Positions 6,201 to 12,859 of a stretch of 14,280 bases of DNA are shown here, piece by piece. Below the pieces are notes generated by a model. The model worked only from the letters and a program-made list of their open reading frames with translations. It did not search any database and was not told the origin of the DNA. The stretch's first letter is position 1. Each line of letters starts with the position of its first letter. Location: NCBI GenBank assembly GCA_964396685.1, contig CAYNFS010000018.1:1-14280 (forward strand). The letters run 5' to 3'. Position numbers and translations under genes: made by a program. This DNA is from CAYNFS01 sp964396685. Its GTDB lineage: Bacteria > Patescibacteriota > Doudnabacteria > UBA920 > 2-01-FULL-46-14.

Positions 6201-6845
6201 CTACTCGCGGGAGAAAGCAAACCAGTCGTAGGCGCTGCCGCAGTTGTTGACCCAGCGCAGGTACGCCTCGCGCCTCACGCCATTCGACCAGACGTTGCAG
6301 GCCTGCCGGTTGCCCTCGAAGGAACACTCCTGCGTAGCCACCACGAACATCGGGTTCACATTGAGTTCGCGGTGGAGCAGTGGGTGGTATTCACAGATGG
6401 CGAATACGAGACGCGGGTCAGTCTTCTTGAGGACAGGGTATTGCCGCGCCCACGCAATCGCCCGATCCCAACTCCCGCCATTCAGGCCGAAATTAAGAAG
6501 GACGGCCTCCTTCTCAACCACGCCCGTCCCGGTCGGCAGATAGAGATCGCCGACCTTTCGGACATCGTAGTTGTCCGGGGTGTTTGGCCCCGCCGCGTTG
6601 ATTGCATCATGCCAGTCCCGATCCAAAACAACGGGAACGCGGAGGATGTAAATTCGGCCGCCGGGAGGGGGCTCAAAATTGGGTGCGAGCATGATTCTCC
6701 GACCCTCTTTGACCACCTCGAGGGCGGTGGCGAAGGTCCCGTCGGTAAGCCCCCGCTGAAAACACTTCCTGCTTATACCCTTAGCAAGGGCCATGCTACG
6801 CACCTCCATTGCTTGGGCCACAGTCACATCAAGTTGCTTGCTCAT
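6201..6845 (-). CDS. Orphan protein of a family I associate with Parcubacteria
   Basis: This is a soluble-looking protein of 214 residues without signal peptide or membrane helix. From memory, similar proteins recur in Parcubacteria-type genomes and have no known function; I cannot verify that here. Recognisable blocks are FQRGLTDGTFATALEVVKEG (29-48), VVLDRDWHDAINAAGPNTPD around 72-91 with KVGDLYLPTGTG soon after, LLNFGLNGGSWDRAIAWA, and a C-terminal FVVATQECSFEGNRQAC leading to YDWFAF. The DRDW...A block and the C-terminal region hold most Trp, Cys and Asp. ATG 6845 is chosen over 6890 because AAGGAG lies at an ideal distance upstream on the minus strand. The gene is a single transcription unit with its own promoter (6886-6914) and terminator. 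The long open frame on the opposite strand (6156-6863) is its shadow. Confidence 0.78.
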   Translation of the reverse strand: MSKQLDVTVAQAMEVRSMALAKGISRKCFQRGLTDGTFATALEVVKEGRRIMLAPNFEPPPGGRIYILRVPVVLDRDWHDAINAAGPNTPDNYDVRKVGDLYLPTGTGVVEKEAVLLNFGLNGGSWDRAIAWARQYPVLKKTDPRLVFAICEYHPLLHRELNVNPMFVVATQECSFEGNRQACNVWSNGVRREAYLRWVNNCGSAYDWFAFSRE

Positions 6846-6885
6846 GAGTTGCTCCTTTTTTGAATTTTGGCCACCATAAGCTCTG

Positions 6886-6914
6886 ATCATAGCTATCAGC
6901 TCTCATGGTATCCA
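6886..6914 (-). promoter_or_regulatory. Candidate promoter of the orphan gene
   Basis: On the minus strand TGGATA (6914-6909) and TATGAT (6891-6886) are separated by 17 bases, four and five matches respectively to the -35 and -10 consensus. Transcription would begin about 35 bases before the ATG, leaving room for the AAGGAG ribosome site. The proximal arm of the 14-bp inverted repeat (6915-6928) abuts the -35. Confidence 0.5.
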
Positions 6915-6972
6915 ATTGGTTACAGCTTCCAAAGGACAACTTTTTGACAATCCTCTAAAAGCTGTAACCAAT
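6915..6972. repeat. 14-bp perfect inverted repeat with 30-base loop
   Basis: ATTGGTTACAGCTT at 6915-6928 is repeated in inverse as AAGCTGTAACCAAT at 6959-6972 with no mismatch. No T run follows the stem in either direction, so a terminator is unlikely. It lies between the promoters of two divergent units and could be a two-site operator or a structured element. Confidence 0.65.
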
Positions 6973-7059
6973 CTGCGGGTAGTCACATAAAATTCCCTCT
7001 TATTTGATTTTTAAAATCTCACTATTTAAGAGACACCAAAGATTAACATTTTTTATAAC

Positions 7060-7091
7060 CTCTTGTCAAGAGTTGAAATTTTTGATATAAT
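7060..7091 (+). promoter_or_regulatory. Promoter of the zinc-ribbon/CcdA operon with overlapping palindrome
   Basis: TTGTCA (7063-7068) and TATAAT (7086-7091) are separated by exactly 17 bases, a near-consensus housekeeping promoter. The -35 is embedded in the perfect palindrome CTCTT-GTC-AAGAG (7060-7072), a candidate repressor site. Transcription would start near 7098, giving a leader of about 26 bases with GAAAGG (7109-7114) before ATG 7124. Confidence 0.75.
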
Positions 7092-7123
7092 TTTTGTAAG
7101 GACTTAACGAAAGGCGAAACAAA

Positions 7124-7285
7124 ATGTCTGAAGAACTATTGAAATGCGCCAAATGCGGCAAACAAAAACCCGCGAGCAAGATGCATATTTTTGAAGGGAC
7201 AAGATACTGCTGTGAGATATGCTGCGGGGACGTCTCCAAAAACGAACACAAACAAAAAAAGGAAACGGCCTGTGAATTCTGTTAA
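7124..7285 (+). CDS. 53-residue Cys-rich zinc-ribbon-like protein
   Basis: This short gene has a GAAAGG ribosome site 9 bases before its ATG and is the first gene after a strong promoter. The product has eight cysteines in 53 residues: CAKC at 8-11, CC and CC at 29-30 and 33-34 (YCCEICC), and a terminal CEFC. CxxC knuckles around MHIFEGTRY suggest a small zinc-ribbon or rubredoxin-like metal-binding fold; the central CC-x2-CC cluster is unusual and could also bind copper. There is no signal sequence or membrane segment, so it should be cytoplasmic. Its 3' end overlaps the next gene by 14 bases, implying translational coupling. I know of no established function. Expression is likely because of the promoter, ribosome site and overlap. 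Confidence 0.72.
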   Translation: MSEELLKCAKCGKQKPASKMHIFEGTRYCCEICCGDVSKNEHKQKKETACEFC

Positions 7286-8069
7286 TCTAGTTTTATTAGT
7301 CAACGGCGGAATCATTCTCGCCCTTCTCATTTTTTCTCTTGCCAAACGGGAAAAAAGCGAAGGGCTTAAACTTTTTCTATTTTCCGGCATTGTGGCGGCA
7401 GCAGCCGTCACGACGATTTTTTTGGCCGCCGACACAATCGTAAAAAACCAACTCTCCGCTTCCAAGGGACCCGTGCACTGGCATGCGGATTTTGAAATTT
7501 TCGTCTGCGGAGAAAATCCGGGAGAGACACAAAAAGTACAGGGACAAACCCGTTACCTGGCTCACGAGGAAGAAGAGGATATCCATCCCGAAGAGCAAAA
7601 TAAGGCTCATCTTGAAAAAATCAATCTTGTTGACCCAACCGGCCTTGCCAACCGGGTTGGTGCTTCGGATTTTCACGAACACGGGGACAACCGCATCCAT
7701 TTGGAAGGAGTGGTGACCCGGCCCGAAGATTTCACTCTAGCCAAATTTTTTGAAGCGATAGGAGGACAACTCACGCCCACTCTTCTTCGCGCCCCGACCA
7801 AAGAGGGGGAGCTGATTGCCCAAAACGGCATGACTTGTCCGGACGGGCAAAAAGGGACTCTGCAGGTTTTTCTTTATAAGACCGAAGGGGAAAATATCAT
7901 TCAGGAAAAACTTTCCAACTTTACGGATTATGTAATCTCGCCCTACGGCACAGTCCCTCCAGGCGATTGCCTGATATTTGAATTTGGCCCCCTGAAAGAC
8001 AAAACGGAGAATATCTGCAATTTTTACCAAATCGCGATAGACAATAAAGAATACCGATATGGGGATTGA
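7272..8069 (+). CDS. Membrane-anchored His/Cys-rich protein (HWHA...HEH...H type)
   Basis: This protein of 265 residues has two N-terminal membrane helices (about 5-23 and 33-53) followed by a domain expected outside the membrane. It carries HWHADFEIFVCG at 69-80 and SDFHEHGDNRIHLEG at 132-146, then FTLAKFFEAIGG. The HxH, HEH and later His (His69, His71, His135, His137, His143) form an attractive metal site; four cysteines (79, 199, 233, 249) could form two disulfides. I recall related proteins in CPR genomes, none characterised. The frame runs back to 7191, but GTG 7272 is preferred: AAGGAAA lies about 8 bases upstream, and the longer version would add a Lys-rich tail overlapping most of the zinc-ribbon gene. 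Its end overlaps the CcdA-like gene by 11 bases. Copper or thiol handling is inferred. Confidence 0.72.
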   Translation: MNSVNLVLLVNGGIILALLIFSLAKREKSEGLKLFLFSGIVAAAAVTTIFLAADTIVKNQLSASKGPVHWHADFEIFVCGENPGETQKVQGQTRYLAHEEEEDIHPEEQNKAHLEKINLVDPTGLANRVGASDFHEHGDNRIHLEGVVTRPEDFTLAKFFEAIGGQLTPTLLRAPTKEGELIAQNGMTCPDGQKGTLQVFLYKTEGENIIQEKLSNFTDYVISPYGTVPPGDCLIFEFGPLKDKTENICNFYQIAIDNKEYRYGD

Positions 8070-8769
8070 AGCGCAACTCCCGACAATCTTAACGGTGCTT
8101 ACCGCCGCGGCGGTTGATTCCATCAACCCCTGCGCCATTGGGGTTTTGATTCTGATGATGTCAGTCGTGCTTTCAAGCGGCGGCTCCATCCGGCGCATGG
8201 TAGCTTTGGGCTTTGTCTATACAGGAGCGGTGTTTACAGTATATCTTGCGGCGGGGCTAGGCTTGGTTTACTTTTTTGCGAGAATCCCGCTTGTCCTGAC
8301 TGAATACCTATCTATCGGCGTCGCGCTTTTCGTGGTCTTTGCCGGAATTTTGGAAATCAAGGATTATTTCTGGTACGGCCAAGGTATGTCCCTTGCCATT
8401 CCGGCCTCAATGGCCAAAAAGATTCACAACTTTACTTCCCGCACAACAGTCTGGGGGATTGCTTTGCTTGGCGCTTTTGTCTCGGCGGTGGAGCTCCCCT
8501 GCACCGGCGCGCCATATCTAGCCATCATTACCATTCTCTCGCAATATTTTGACCTAACCGCCTTTTTGCTTTTGGTTTTTTATAATATTATCTTTGTTTC
8601 GCCGCTTATCGTTATTTTACTTTTGGTGGCTTCCGGCAAAAAAATTCAGCAAATCAAAGGCTGGAAACAGGAAAATCGCGGCTTCATGCGGCTGGCCATA
8701 GGCGTTTTGCTCATCGGTCTTGCCTGGTTGCTGATATTAATCGCCAATGGTACTGTTAACCTAGGATGA
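8059..8769 (+). CDS. CcdA/DsbD-like thiol-disulfide membrane carrier
   Basis: This membrane protein of 236 residues has about six hydrophobic helices and a duplicated arrangement typical of CcdA, the electron carrier that passes reducing equivalents from cytoplasmic thioredoxin across the membrane. The key evidence is one Pro-Cys in each half: SINPCAIGVL (Cys25) and VELPCTGAPYL (Cys148), equivalent to the redox-active cysteine pair. CcdA proper usually has SPCxLPLxP; NPCAIGVL and ELPCTGAPYL place this in a divergent subgroup. The ATG lies within the last codons of the His/Cys-rich gene, so translation is coupled and the neighbour is the likely electron acceptor. No thioredoxin-like partner or cytochrome c gene is nearby. 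CcdA-like is solid; the exact substrate is inferred. Confidence 0.85.
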   Translation: MGIEAQLPTILTVLTAAAVDSINPCAIGVLILMMSVVLSSGGSIRRMVALGFVYTGAVFTVYLAAGLGLVYFFARIPLVLTEYLSIGVALFVVFAGILEIKDYFWYGQGMSLAIPASMAKKIHNFTSRTTVWGIALLGAFVSAVELPCTGAPYLAIITILSQYFDLTAFLLLVFYNIIFVSPLIVILLLVASGKKIQQIKGWKQENRGFMRLAIGVLLIGLAWLLILIANGTVNLG

Positions 8770-8770
8770 T

Positions 8771-9040
8771 ATGGCACACATTGTGAAACGGAAAGGCCAT
8801 AAAGAAAAATTCGACGCGCGCAAAGTCTATGCGTCCGTCTATGCGGCCTGCCGCAATGCGCATTTGTCGGAAATCCAATCCGAAAAAATCGCAGATTCCG
8901 TGACGAAAACAGTCGAGAAATGGATAGCGGATAAGGCGGAAGTAAGCTCGCAACAAATCTTTGAGGAAATCACAAAGATCCTGCGGCATCTGGAACCCGA
9001 TACTGCCTTTCTTTACGAAACCCACCGGGACATTGTTTAG
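8771..9040 (+). CDS. Stand-alone ATP-cone domain protein
   Basis: The protein has 89 residues consisting almost wholly of an ATP-cone, the nucleotide-sensing domain normally fused to ribonucleotide reductases or to the repressor NrdR. Visible signature: VKRKGHKEKFDARKVYASVY (5-24), matching V-x-KRDG-x-x-E-x-FD-x2-K-h, then the helical ATP-cone body to TAFLYETHRDIV. No zinc-ribbon precedes it as in NrdR and no catalytic domain follows, so it would act, if at all, through binding to another protein. It starts one base after the CcdA-like stop, with AGGA 4 bases upstream, so it belongs to the same operon. Its last 4 bases overlap the 3' end of rpoD on the opposite strand, and no terminator is visible between them. 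Confidence 0.82.
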   Translation: MAHIVKRKGHKEKFDARKVYASVYAACRNAHLSEIQSEKIADSVTKTVEKWIADKAEVSSQQIFEEITKILRHLEPDTAFLYETHRDIV

Positions 9041-10236
9041 TAATCCTTTAATTTCTGGATATGCCGGTGGTCTTTGATGCGCTCAAGCGCTTTGGCCTCA
9101 ATCTGCCGGATGCGCTCGCGCGTTACGCCAAATTCCTTGCCAACTTCTTCAAGCGTGTGAGTTACCCCGTCCTCAAGGCCAAAACGCATCTTGAGGATTT
9201 TTTGCTCCCTTGGATCCAAATCCTTCAAAACTTCGGTGACGTATTCTCGCAAAAGCTGCCGGCCGGCCGAATCCGCCGGCATGGTGGTCTGCTCATCCAC
9301 AATAAAATCGCCGAGCCGGGAGTCTTCCTCGTCTCCTTCGTCCCCAACGGCCGTATCAATAGACACGGTTTCCTGGGAAATTTTCTGCAGCTGCAGAACT
9401 TTCGCGACCTCAATGCCCATCTCCACGGCGATCTCTTCGGCTGTGGGCTCTCTTCCCAACTCTTGCACCAAAGACCGCTCGGCTTGAGCATATTTATTTA
9501 AAGTTTCAACCATGTGAACGGGAATTCGGATTGTCCGAGATTGGTCAGCAAGTGCTCTGGTAATCGCTTGCCTGATCCACCAGGTGGCATAGGTTGAAAA
9601 TTTATAGCCCTTGGTCCAGTCGAATTTTTCAACCGCCCGGAAAAGACCCAAGTTGCCTTCTTGTATCAAATCCAAAAGCCCCAAATTGCGGCCCATGTAT
9701 TTTTTGGCAATGGAAACCACCAGCCGCAAATTTGCTTCAGTAAGTTTTTTGCGAGCCGCCACATCACCCTTCCCGATTCTTTTAGCCAGCTCGACTTCTT
9801 CAACGCCAGTGAGTAACCGCACCTTGCCGATCTCGCGCAAGTACATCTGGATAGAATCATCATAAATATCGGCCAAATCGTAGCTTTCCGGTGTGTCGGT
9901 GATAGCCTTGCCCTGCGGCCTTTCGGGTTCAGCCTTTGCCTGCTCCCAAACCGAGGCCACCTCTTGATCAACAACCTCGACTCCCAAGCTTTCCAGCTTC
10001 TCAAAAAGTTTCTCCAAAGCCTCAAGATTATCCTCCAGATGCGGCATGGCGTGAATTATCTCGGCTTCGGTGACAAAGCCTCGTCCTCGGCCTTTTTCCG
10101 CAAGCTCGACTATGATGCGCTCAAAATCAACCGCGGGCTGGGCCGTGATTTTCCTTCGCGGCTTTCGGGCCTTTCTGGGAACGGCTTTGGCTTTTCTCTT
10201 CTTTATGATTTTTTTGGATCTTGATTTAGCGGACAT
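9037..10236 (-). CDS. rpoD: Primary RNA polymerase sigma factor (sigma-70)
   Basis: This is the housekeeping sigma factor of 399 residues, directing RNA polymerase to -35/-10 promoters. Order: a Lys/Arg-rich tail (1-35), region 1.1-like segment (36-100), region 1.2 (IQMYLREIGKVRLLTGVEEV, 129-148), region 2 with ANLRLVVSIAKKY, the GLLDLIQEGNLGLFRAVEKF segment, and FSTYATWWIRQAITRA for -10 recognition and melting (168-228). Region 3 follows (236-320), then region 4 with DPREQKILKMRFGL and the -35-binding helix-turn-helix VTRERIRQIEAKAL (371-384). The large non-conserved insert of proteobacterial RpoD is absent. The ATG lies inside the last codons of dnaG (11-base overlap), with no clear Shine-Dalgarno, so it depends on coupling. 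The TTGACA/TATAAT promoters seen elsewhere here fit this sigma. Confidence 0.97.
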   Translation of the reverse strand: MSAKSRSKKIIKKRKAKAVPRKARKPRRKITAQPAVDFERIIVELAEKGRGRGFVTEAEIIHAMPHLEDNLEALEKLFEKLESLGVEVVDQEVASVWEQAKAEPERPQGKAITDTPESYDLADIYDDSIQMYLREIGKVRLLTGVEEVELAKRIGKGDVAARKKLTEANLRLVVSIAKKYMGRNLGLLDLIQEGNLGLFRAVEKFDWTKGYKFSTYATWWIRQAITRALADQSRTIRIPVHMVETLNKYAQAERSLVQELGREPTAEEIAVEMGIEVAKVLQLQKISQETVSIDTAVGDEGDEEDSRLGDFIVDEQTTMPADSAGRQLLREYVTEVLKDLDPREQKILKMRFGLEDGVTHTLEEVGKEFGVTRERIRQIEAKALERIKDHRHIQKLKDY

Positions 10237-12013
10237 GATATTGGGCGAGCTTTTGGCTTAATTCGTTAAACTCAACTGATAAATTTTGGGCTTCTTGGTG
10301 TTTCCCCAGAGATTCCGCCGTCTTGATTTTCAATGCAAGCTCCTGCATCTGCCTGCGGATGGCGGCAAGTTTAAACTCACCCAAAAATTGCCTTTTCAAA
10401 TCTTCAAGGTTTGAGTCCTCAAGGTAAGATAGCTCGTTTTCCAAAGCGAACAGGAGAAGCTCAACCTCTTCCTTCAGTTTCGGATAATCGGCGGTAAAGA
10501 CCGACAGATCAAATTTATCAGCTACGACCTGCTGTTTGGCATTCAAAAATATCTCCTGAAGCGCTGGCACGGAGAAATCTTGAGGCGAAACATCCTGCCA
10601 CTCGGATCCTAAATTTTTGGCAAATTTTAGCAAAAAACCAAGCACTTGCCTCTCCAAAATCTCTTGTTTGCTCTTTCGGGTTGCGGGACGAGCTCCCGCT
10701 CGCCTGGAAGAAAAAGAGTTTGGCTTATGAGAGACGGATTTTTTGTTTAGAAGTTCGAGAATGATTTTTTGATCAACTCCGATTTGAGATGACAATTTTT
10801 GGACAAAATGTGTCCTGTCAATCGGGTCGGGCAGAAGCGAGATCAGGGGCAGAAGCTCGGCAACCGCTTGTTTTTTGTCCATATTGGATGTCAAATTGAT
10901 TTTAGCAAAAACCGCCTCAAAATAAAAGTCCAAGAAAGGACGCGCGTCTGCTACGGCCTGCTCCCATAATGCGCGATCCTTGCGGATCAGTTCGTCAGGA
11001 TCCTTGGCTAAAGCCTTGGGAACGCTCAAGATCCGAACGTTAAAACCTTGGCTCAAAGCCAGTTCCACCGCGCGCCTGGTGGCCAAAAGCCCTGCCTCAT
11101 CCACGTCAAAGGCAAAACTGATGTTGTTGGTAAAACGCTTAAGAGTTTCAAGCTGGCTTGCGGTCAAAGCGGTACCCGAGGACCCGATCACATTGCCGAA
11201 TCCCGCTTCATGGCAGGTAATTACGTCTGCGTTTCCTTCGACGACTATCGCCTGATCATTTTTGCGAATTTCGGTCTTGGCCAGATGCAGGCCGTACACC
11301 AGACGGCTTTTGGAATAAATCAAAGTTTCGGGGCTGTTGACGTATTTGGCGACTCCCTCCTCATCATGAAGAATCCGAGCGGTGAATCCCACGACTCGCC
11401 CGTGGATGTCAAAAAGCGGAAACATGATTCGCTCGCGAAAACGATCAAAAAAATTGCCATCCTTCTCTACCAAAAGCCCTGCCGCCACCCCTTCTGACCT
11501 TTTGTAGCCTTTTTTGCTCAAGAAAGCGTCAAGCGCATGAAACTCGGAAGGAGCGTAACCCAAACGCCAGGTTTTGATCGTCTCGGGCCGAAATCCTCTC
11601 TTCTGCAGATATTCACGGGCGTTTTGCGCAACCGAAGAGTCTGCCAAAACTTTTTCATAATATTTCGCGGCCCATTCGTTTGTCTCCAGCAAAATCTTTT
11701 TTTGATCCGCTTCTTTTTGATAAGAAACAGTCGGTTTTTGCAAAACCACGCCGGCTCTAGCCGCCAATATCTGCAAGGCTTCCGGAAATTCCACGCCTTC
11801 CGTTTGTTTGACAAACTCAAAAATATCGCCCCCCAGGCCGCAGCCAAAACAGTGCCAGATTTGCTTTGATGGCGAAACGTAAAAAGACGGAGTCTTTTCT
11901 TGGTGAAAAGGGCAAACCGCCCGAAAATTCACTCCGGCTCTCTTAAGCTGGACATATTCGCCGATCAAATCAGCAATGTTGATTCGGGTTTTAATTTCTT
12001 CCGAAGGAAGCAC
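10226..12013 (-). CDS. dnaG: DNA primase
   Basis: DnaG makes RNA primers at the replication fork. The protein has 595 residues, a normal length. N-terminal zinc-binding domain: C34-x2-H37-x17-C55-x2-C58. Next are the RNA-polymerase core (about 105-240) and the TOPRIM motifs VVEGNADVI with Glu259, and AFDVDEAG with Asp303 and Asp305, followed by DPDELI (338-343). The C-terminal helicase-interaction region (about 450-595) is helical and divergent, preceded by a low-complexity linker (RRAGARPATRK, 437-447) encoded by a palindrome. In EGNADV, Asn-Ala replaces the common Tyr-Met. The start is GTG 12013, the first start codon in frame and only 10 bases after the PIN toxin stop; there is no strong Shine-Dalgarno. 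rpoD overlaps its 3' end. This dnaG-rpoD order is the widely conserved macromolecular synthesis arrangement. Confidence 0.97.
   Translation of the reverse strand: MLPSEEIKTRINIADLIGEYVQLKRAGVNFRAVCPFHQEKTPSFYVSPSKQIWHCFGCGLGGDIFEFVKQTEGVEFPEALQILAARAGVVLQKPTVSYQKEADQKKILLETNEWAAKYYEKVLADSSVAQNAREYLQKRGFRPETIKTWRLGYAPSEFHALDAFLSKKGYKRSEGVAAGLLVEKDGNFFDRFRERIMFPLFDIHGRVVGFTARILHDEEGVAKYVNSPETLIYSKSRLVYGLHLAKTEIRKNDQAIVVEGNADVITCHEAGFGNVIGSSGTALTASQLETLKRFTNNISFAFDVDEAGLLATRRAVELALSQGFNVRILSVPKALAKDPDELIRKDRALWEQAVADARPFLDFYFEAVFAKINLTSNMDKKQAVAELLPLISLLPDPIDRTHFVQKLSSQIGVDQKIILELLNKKSVSHKPNSFSSRRAGARPATRKSKQEILERQVLGFLLKFAKNLGSEWQDVSPQDFSVPALQEIFLNAKQQVVADKFDLSVFTADYPKLKEEVELLLFALENELSYLEDSNLEDLKRQFLGEFKLAAIRRQMQELALKIKTAESLGKHQEAQNLSVEFNELSQKLAQYHVR
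10683..10699. repeat. Small GC palindrome within the dnaG linker
   Basis: GCGGGA-CGAGC-TCCCGC is a perfect 6-bp stem with a 5-base loop. It encodes the Arg/Ala-rich linker between the TOPRIM and C-terminal domains of primase. A related word, GAGCGGGAG with a variant right side, occurs at 13754-13762. It may be a second case of a palindrome tolerated in a disordered coding segment, or chance. Confidence 0.35.
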
Positions 12014-12023
12014 GCAAAAAAAT

Positions 12024-12467
12024 TCAGGATTTTAATGTTCTTAAATCTATCACATTTACTTCTTTTACTCGGCGATAATACTTTAAATCAGCGGTTAAAA
12101 CTGGAACTTTAAAAATATGTCCCAATCCCAAATAAGCCGCATCGTAAAAAGTCAAATTATAATCTGCCATAAAAGCGATTGCGGCTTTTATCAGAGTCCT
12201 GTCCATTCTTGTAAATTCAATTCCGGAATCCAAGAGATCGTTTAAACTGACCATGACTCTCTCTTGGTCAAAGTTTTTGCCCTTAAAAAGGGCATTGCCT
12301 ACCTCATAAACTAGCAAGTCGGGGGCATACGCCCCTACCTGTGCCCGATAAATTCGGTGAAAAAGTTTATGCACCACTGGCGTTTCCTTTTCTTCACTAA
12401 ACCACTTCACCGCTACGGAGGCATCGATTACCAAACGCGAAGCTTTAATGACGGCGTCTGTCGGCAT
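12024..12467 (-). CDS. vapC: PIN-domain toxin (VapC-like ribonuclease)
   Basis: This is a PIN-domain protein of 147 residues, the Mg2+-dependent RNase toxin type of VapBC modules. The four acidic active-site residues are all present: Asp15 (RLVIDASVAVKW), Glu55 (LVYEVGNAL), Asp109 (LTFYDAAYLGL) and Asp127 (VLTADLKYY), so the enzyme looks intact. Cytoplasmic RNA cleavage, commonly of tRNA, is the family role; the target here is unknown. It overlaps the preceding antitoxin gene by 23 bases on the same strand, the classic coupled arrangement. Its stop is only 10 bases before the dnaG start and no terminator lies between, so the toxin message can run into the primase and sigma genes. Confidence 0.92.
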   Translation of the reverse strand: MPTDAVIKASRLVIDASVAVKWFSEEKETPVVHKLFHRIYRAQVGAYAPDLLVYEVGNALFKGKNFDQERVMVSLNDLLDSGIEFTRMDRTLIKAAIAFMADYNLTFYDAAYLGLGHIFKVPVLTADLKYYRRVKEVNVIDLRTLKS

Positions 12468-12723
12468 AAACGAACCTAGCTAGGTCAACACCTTTCTTGC
12501 CCCCTTTCCTTATCCAGGCAAGATTTTTTTCCATCTCCTCCCAGGTTATCTTCTGGCCGTTGGCTTTTTTATCCAGATCCTCAAAAACATCCGCGTCTAA
12601 AAGCACTGCCTCCGCTCTGGATCTGGCGCCCAAATAAAGAGGAGATTTGGTTTTTTTTACCTGATTAATGAGTCGTCGGTAATTGCGCTGAATTTCGCGC
12701 ACCGAGATAATTTTTTTGTCCAT
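12445..12723 (-). CDS. Phd/YefM-type antitoxin of the PIN toxin
   Basis: The product has 92 residues. The N-terminal half (KKIISVREIQRNYRRLINQV, then SPLYLGARSRAEAVLLDADVFEDL) matches the Phd/YefM antitoxin pattern: a short beta strand, a DNA-binding helix pair, and the typical 'v-hxxr.r..avLl....ye.l' strand-helix. The basic C-terminal half (WEEMEKNLAWIRKGGKKGVD) is likely the disordered arm that wraps the toxin. Phd-type antitoxins repress their own promoter, and a near-perfect palindrome lies at the promoter just upstream. The frame could extend to 12897, but ATG 12723 is chosen because the longer version reads through the promoter and palindrome. The -10 box ends 6 bases before this ATG, so the mRNA should be leaderless. 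Confidence 0.82.
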   Translation of the reverse strand: MDKKIISVREIQRNYRRLINQVKKTKSPLYLGARSRAEAVLLDADVFEDLDKKANGQKITWEEMEKNLAWIRKGGKKGVDLARFVYADRRRH

Positions 12724-12729
12724 AGAATT

Positions 12730-12758
12730 ATTATAAATGACATACAAATGTATGTCAA
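12730..12758 (-). promoter_or_regulatory. Consensus promoter and palindromic operator of the Phd-PIN unit
   Basis: On the minus strand TTGACA (12758-12753) and TATAAT (12735-12730) are both perfect and exactly 17 bases apart. The palindrome TGACATACA-AA-TGTATGTCA (12738-12757) has two perfect 9-base arms and spans the -35 and most of the spacer, an ideal position for autorepression by the antitoxin. Transcription would start at about the ATG at 12723. It may also drive dnaG and rpoD. Confidence 0.85.
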
Positions 12759-12815
12759 GCTTCAGGGCAGGCGGCCCGATTTGTTTTTCCGCCAGAGTTC
12801 GTTGCCACGAGCGCC

Positions 12816-12859
12816 TTGACACATCTGATACACTTTTGATACACTTTAAATACAAGGTG
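12816..12859 (+). promoter_or_regulatory. Promoter, tandem 11-bp repeats and RBS of the RHH-RelE unit
   Basis: TTGACA at 12816-12821 pairs with GATACA at 12838-12843 (16-base spacer). Two abutting direct repeats of TGATACACTTT (12826-12836 and 12837-12847) occupy the spacer and -10, one helical turn apart, as expected for cooperative binding by a ribbon-helix-helix antitoxin. A Shine-Dalgarno AAGGTG follows at 12854-12859, 9 bases before ATG 12869. Confidence 0.65.

Noticed and set aside
6156..6863. 235-codon open frame on the plus strand
   Set aside because: It is the antisense shadow of the orphan gene at 6201-6845, which has the ribosome site, promoter and terminator. Its composition (many Arg/Pro, no motif) fits a shadow.
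12826..12847. CRISPR-like repeat
   Set aside because: Only two 11-base units with no spacer; it fits an operator, and no CRISPR array or cas gene is present in the window.
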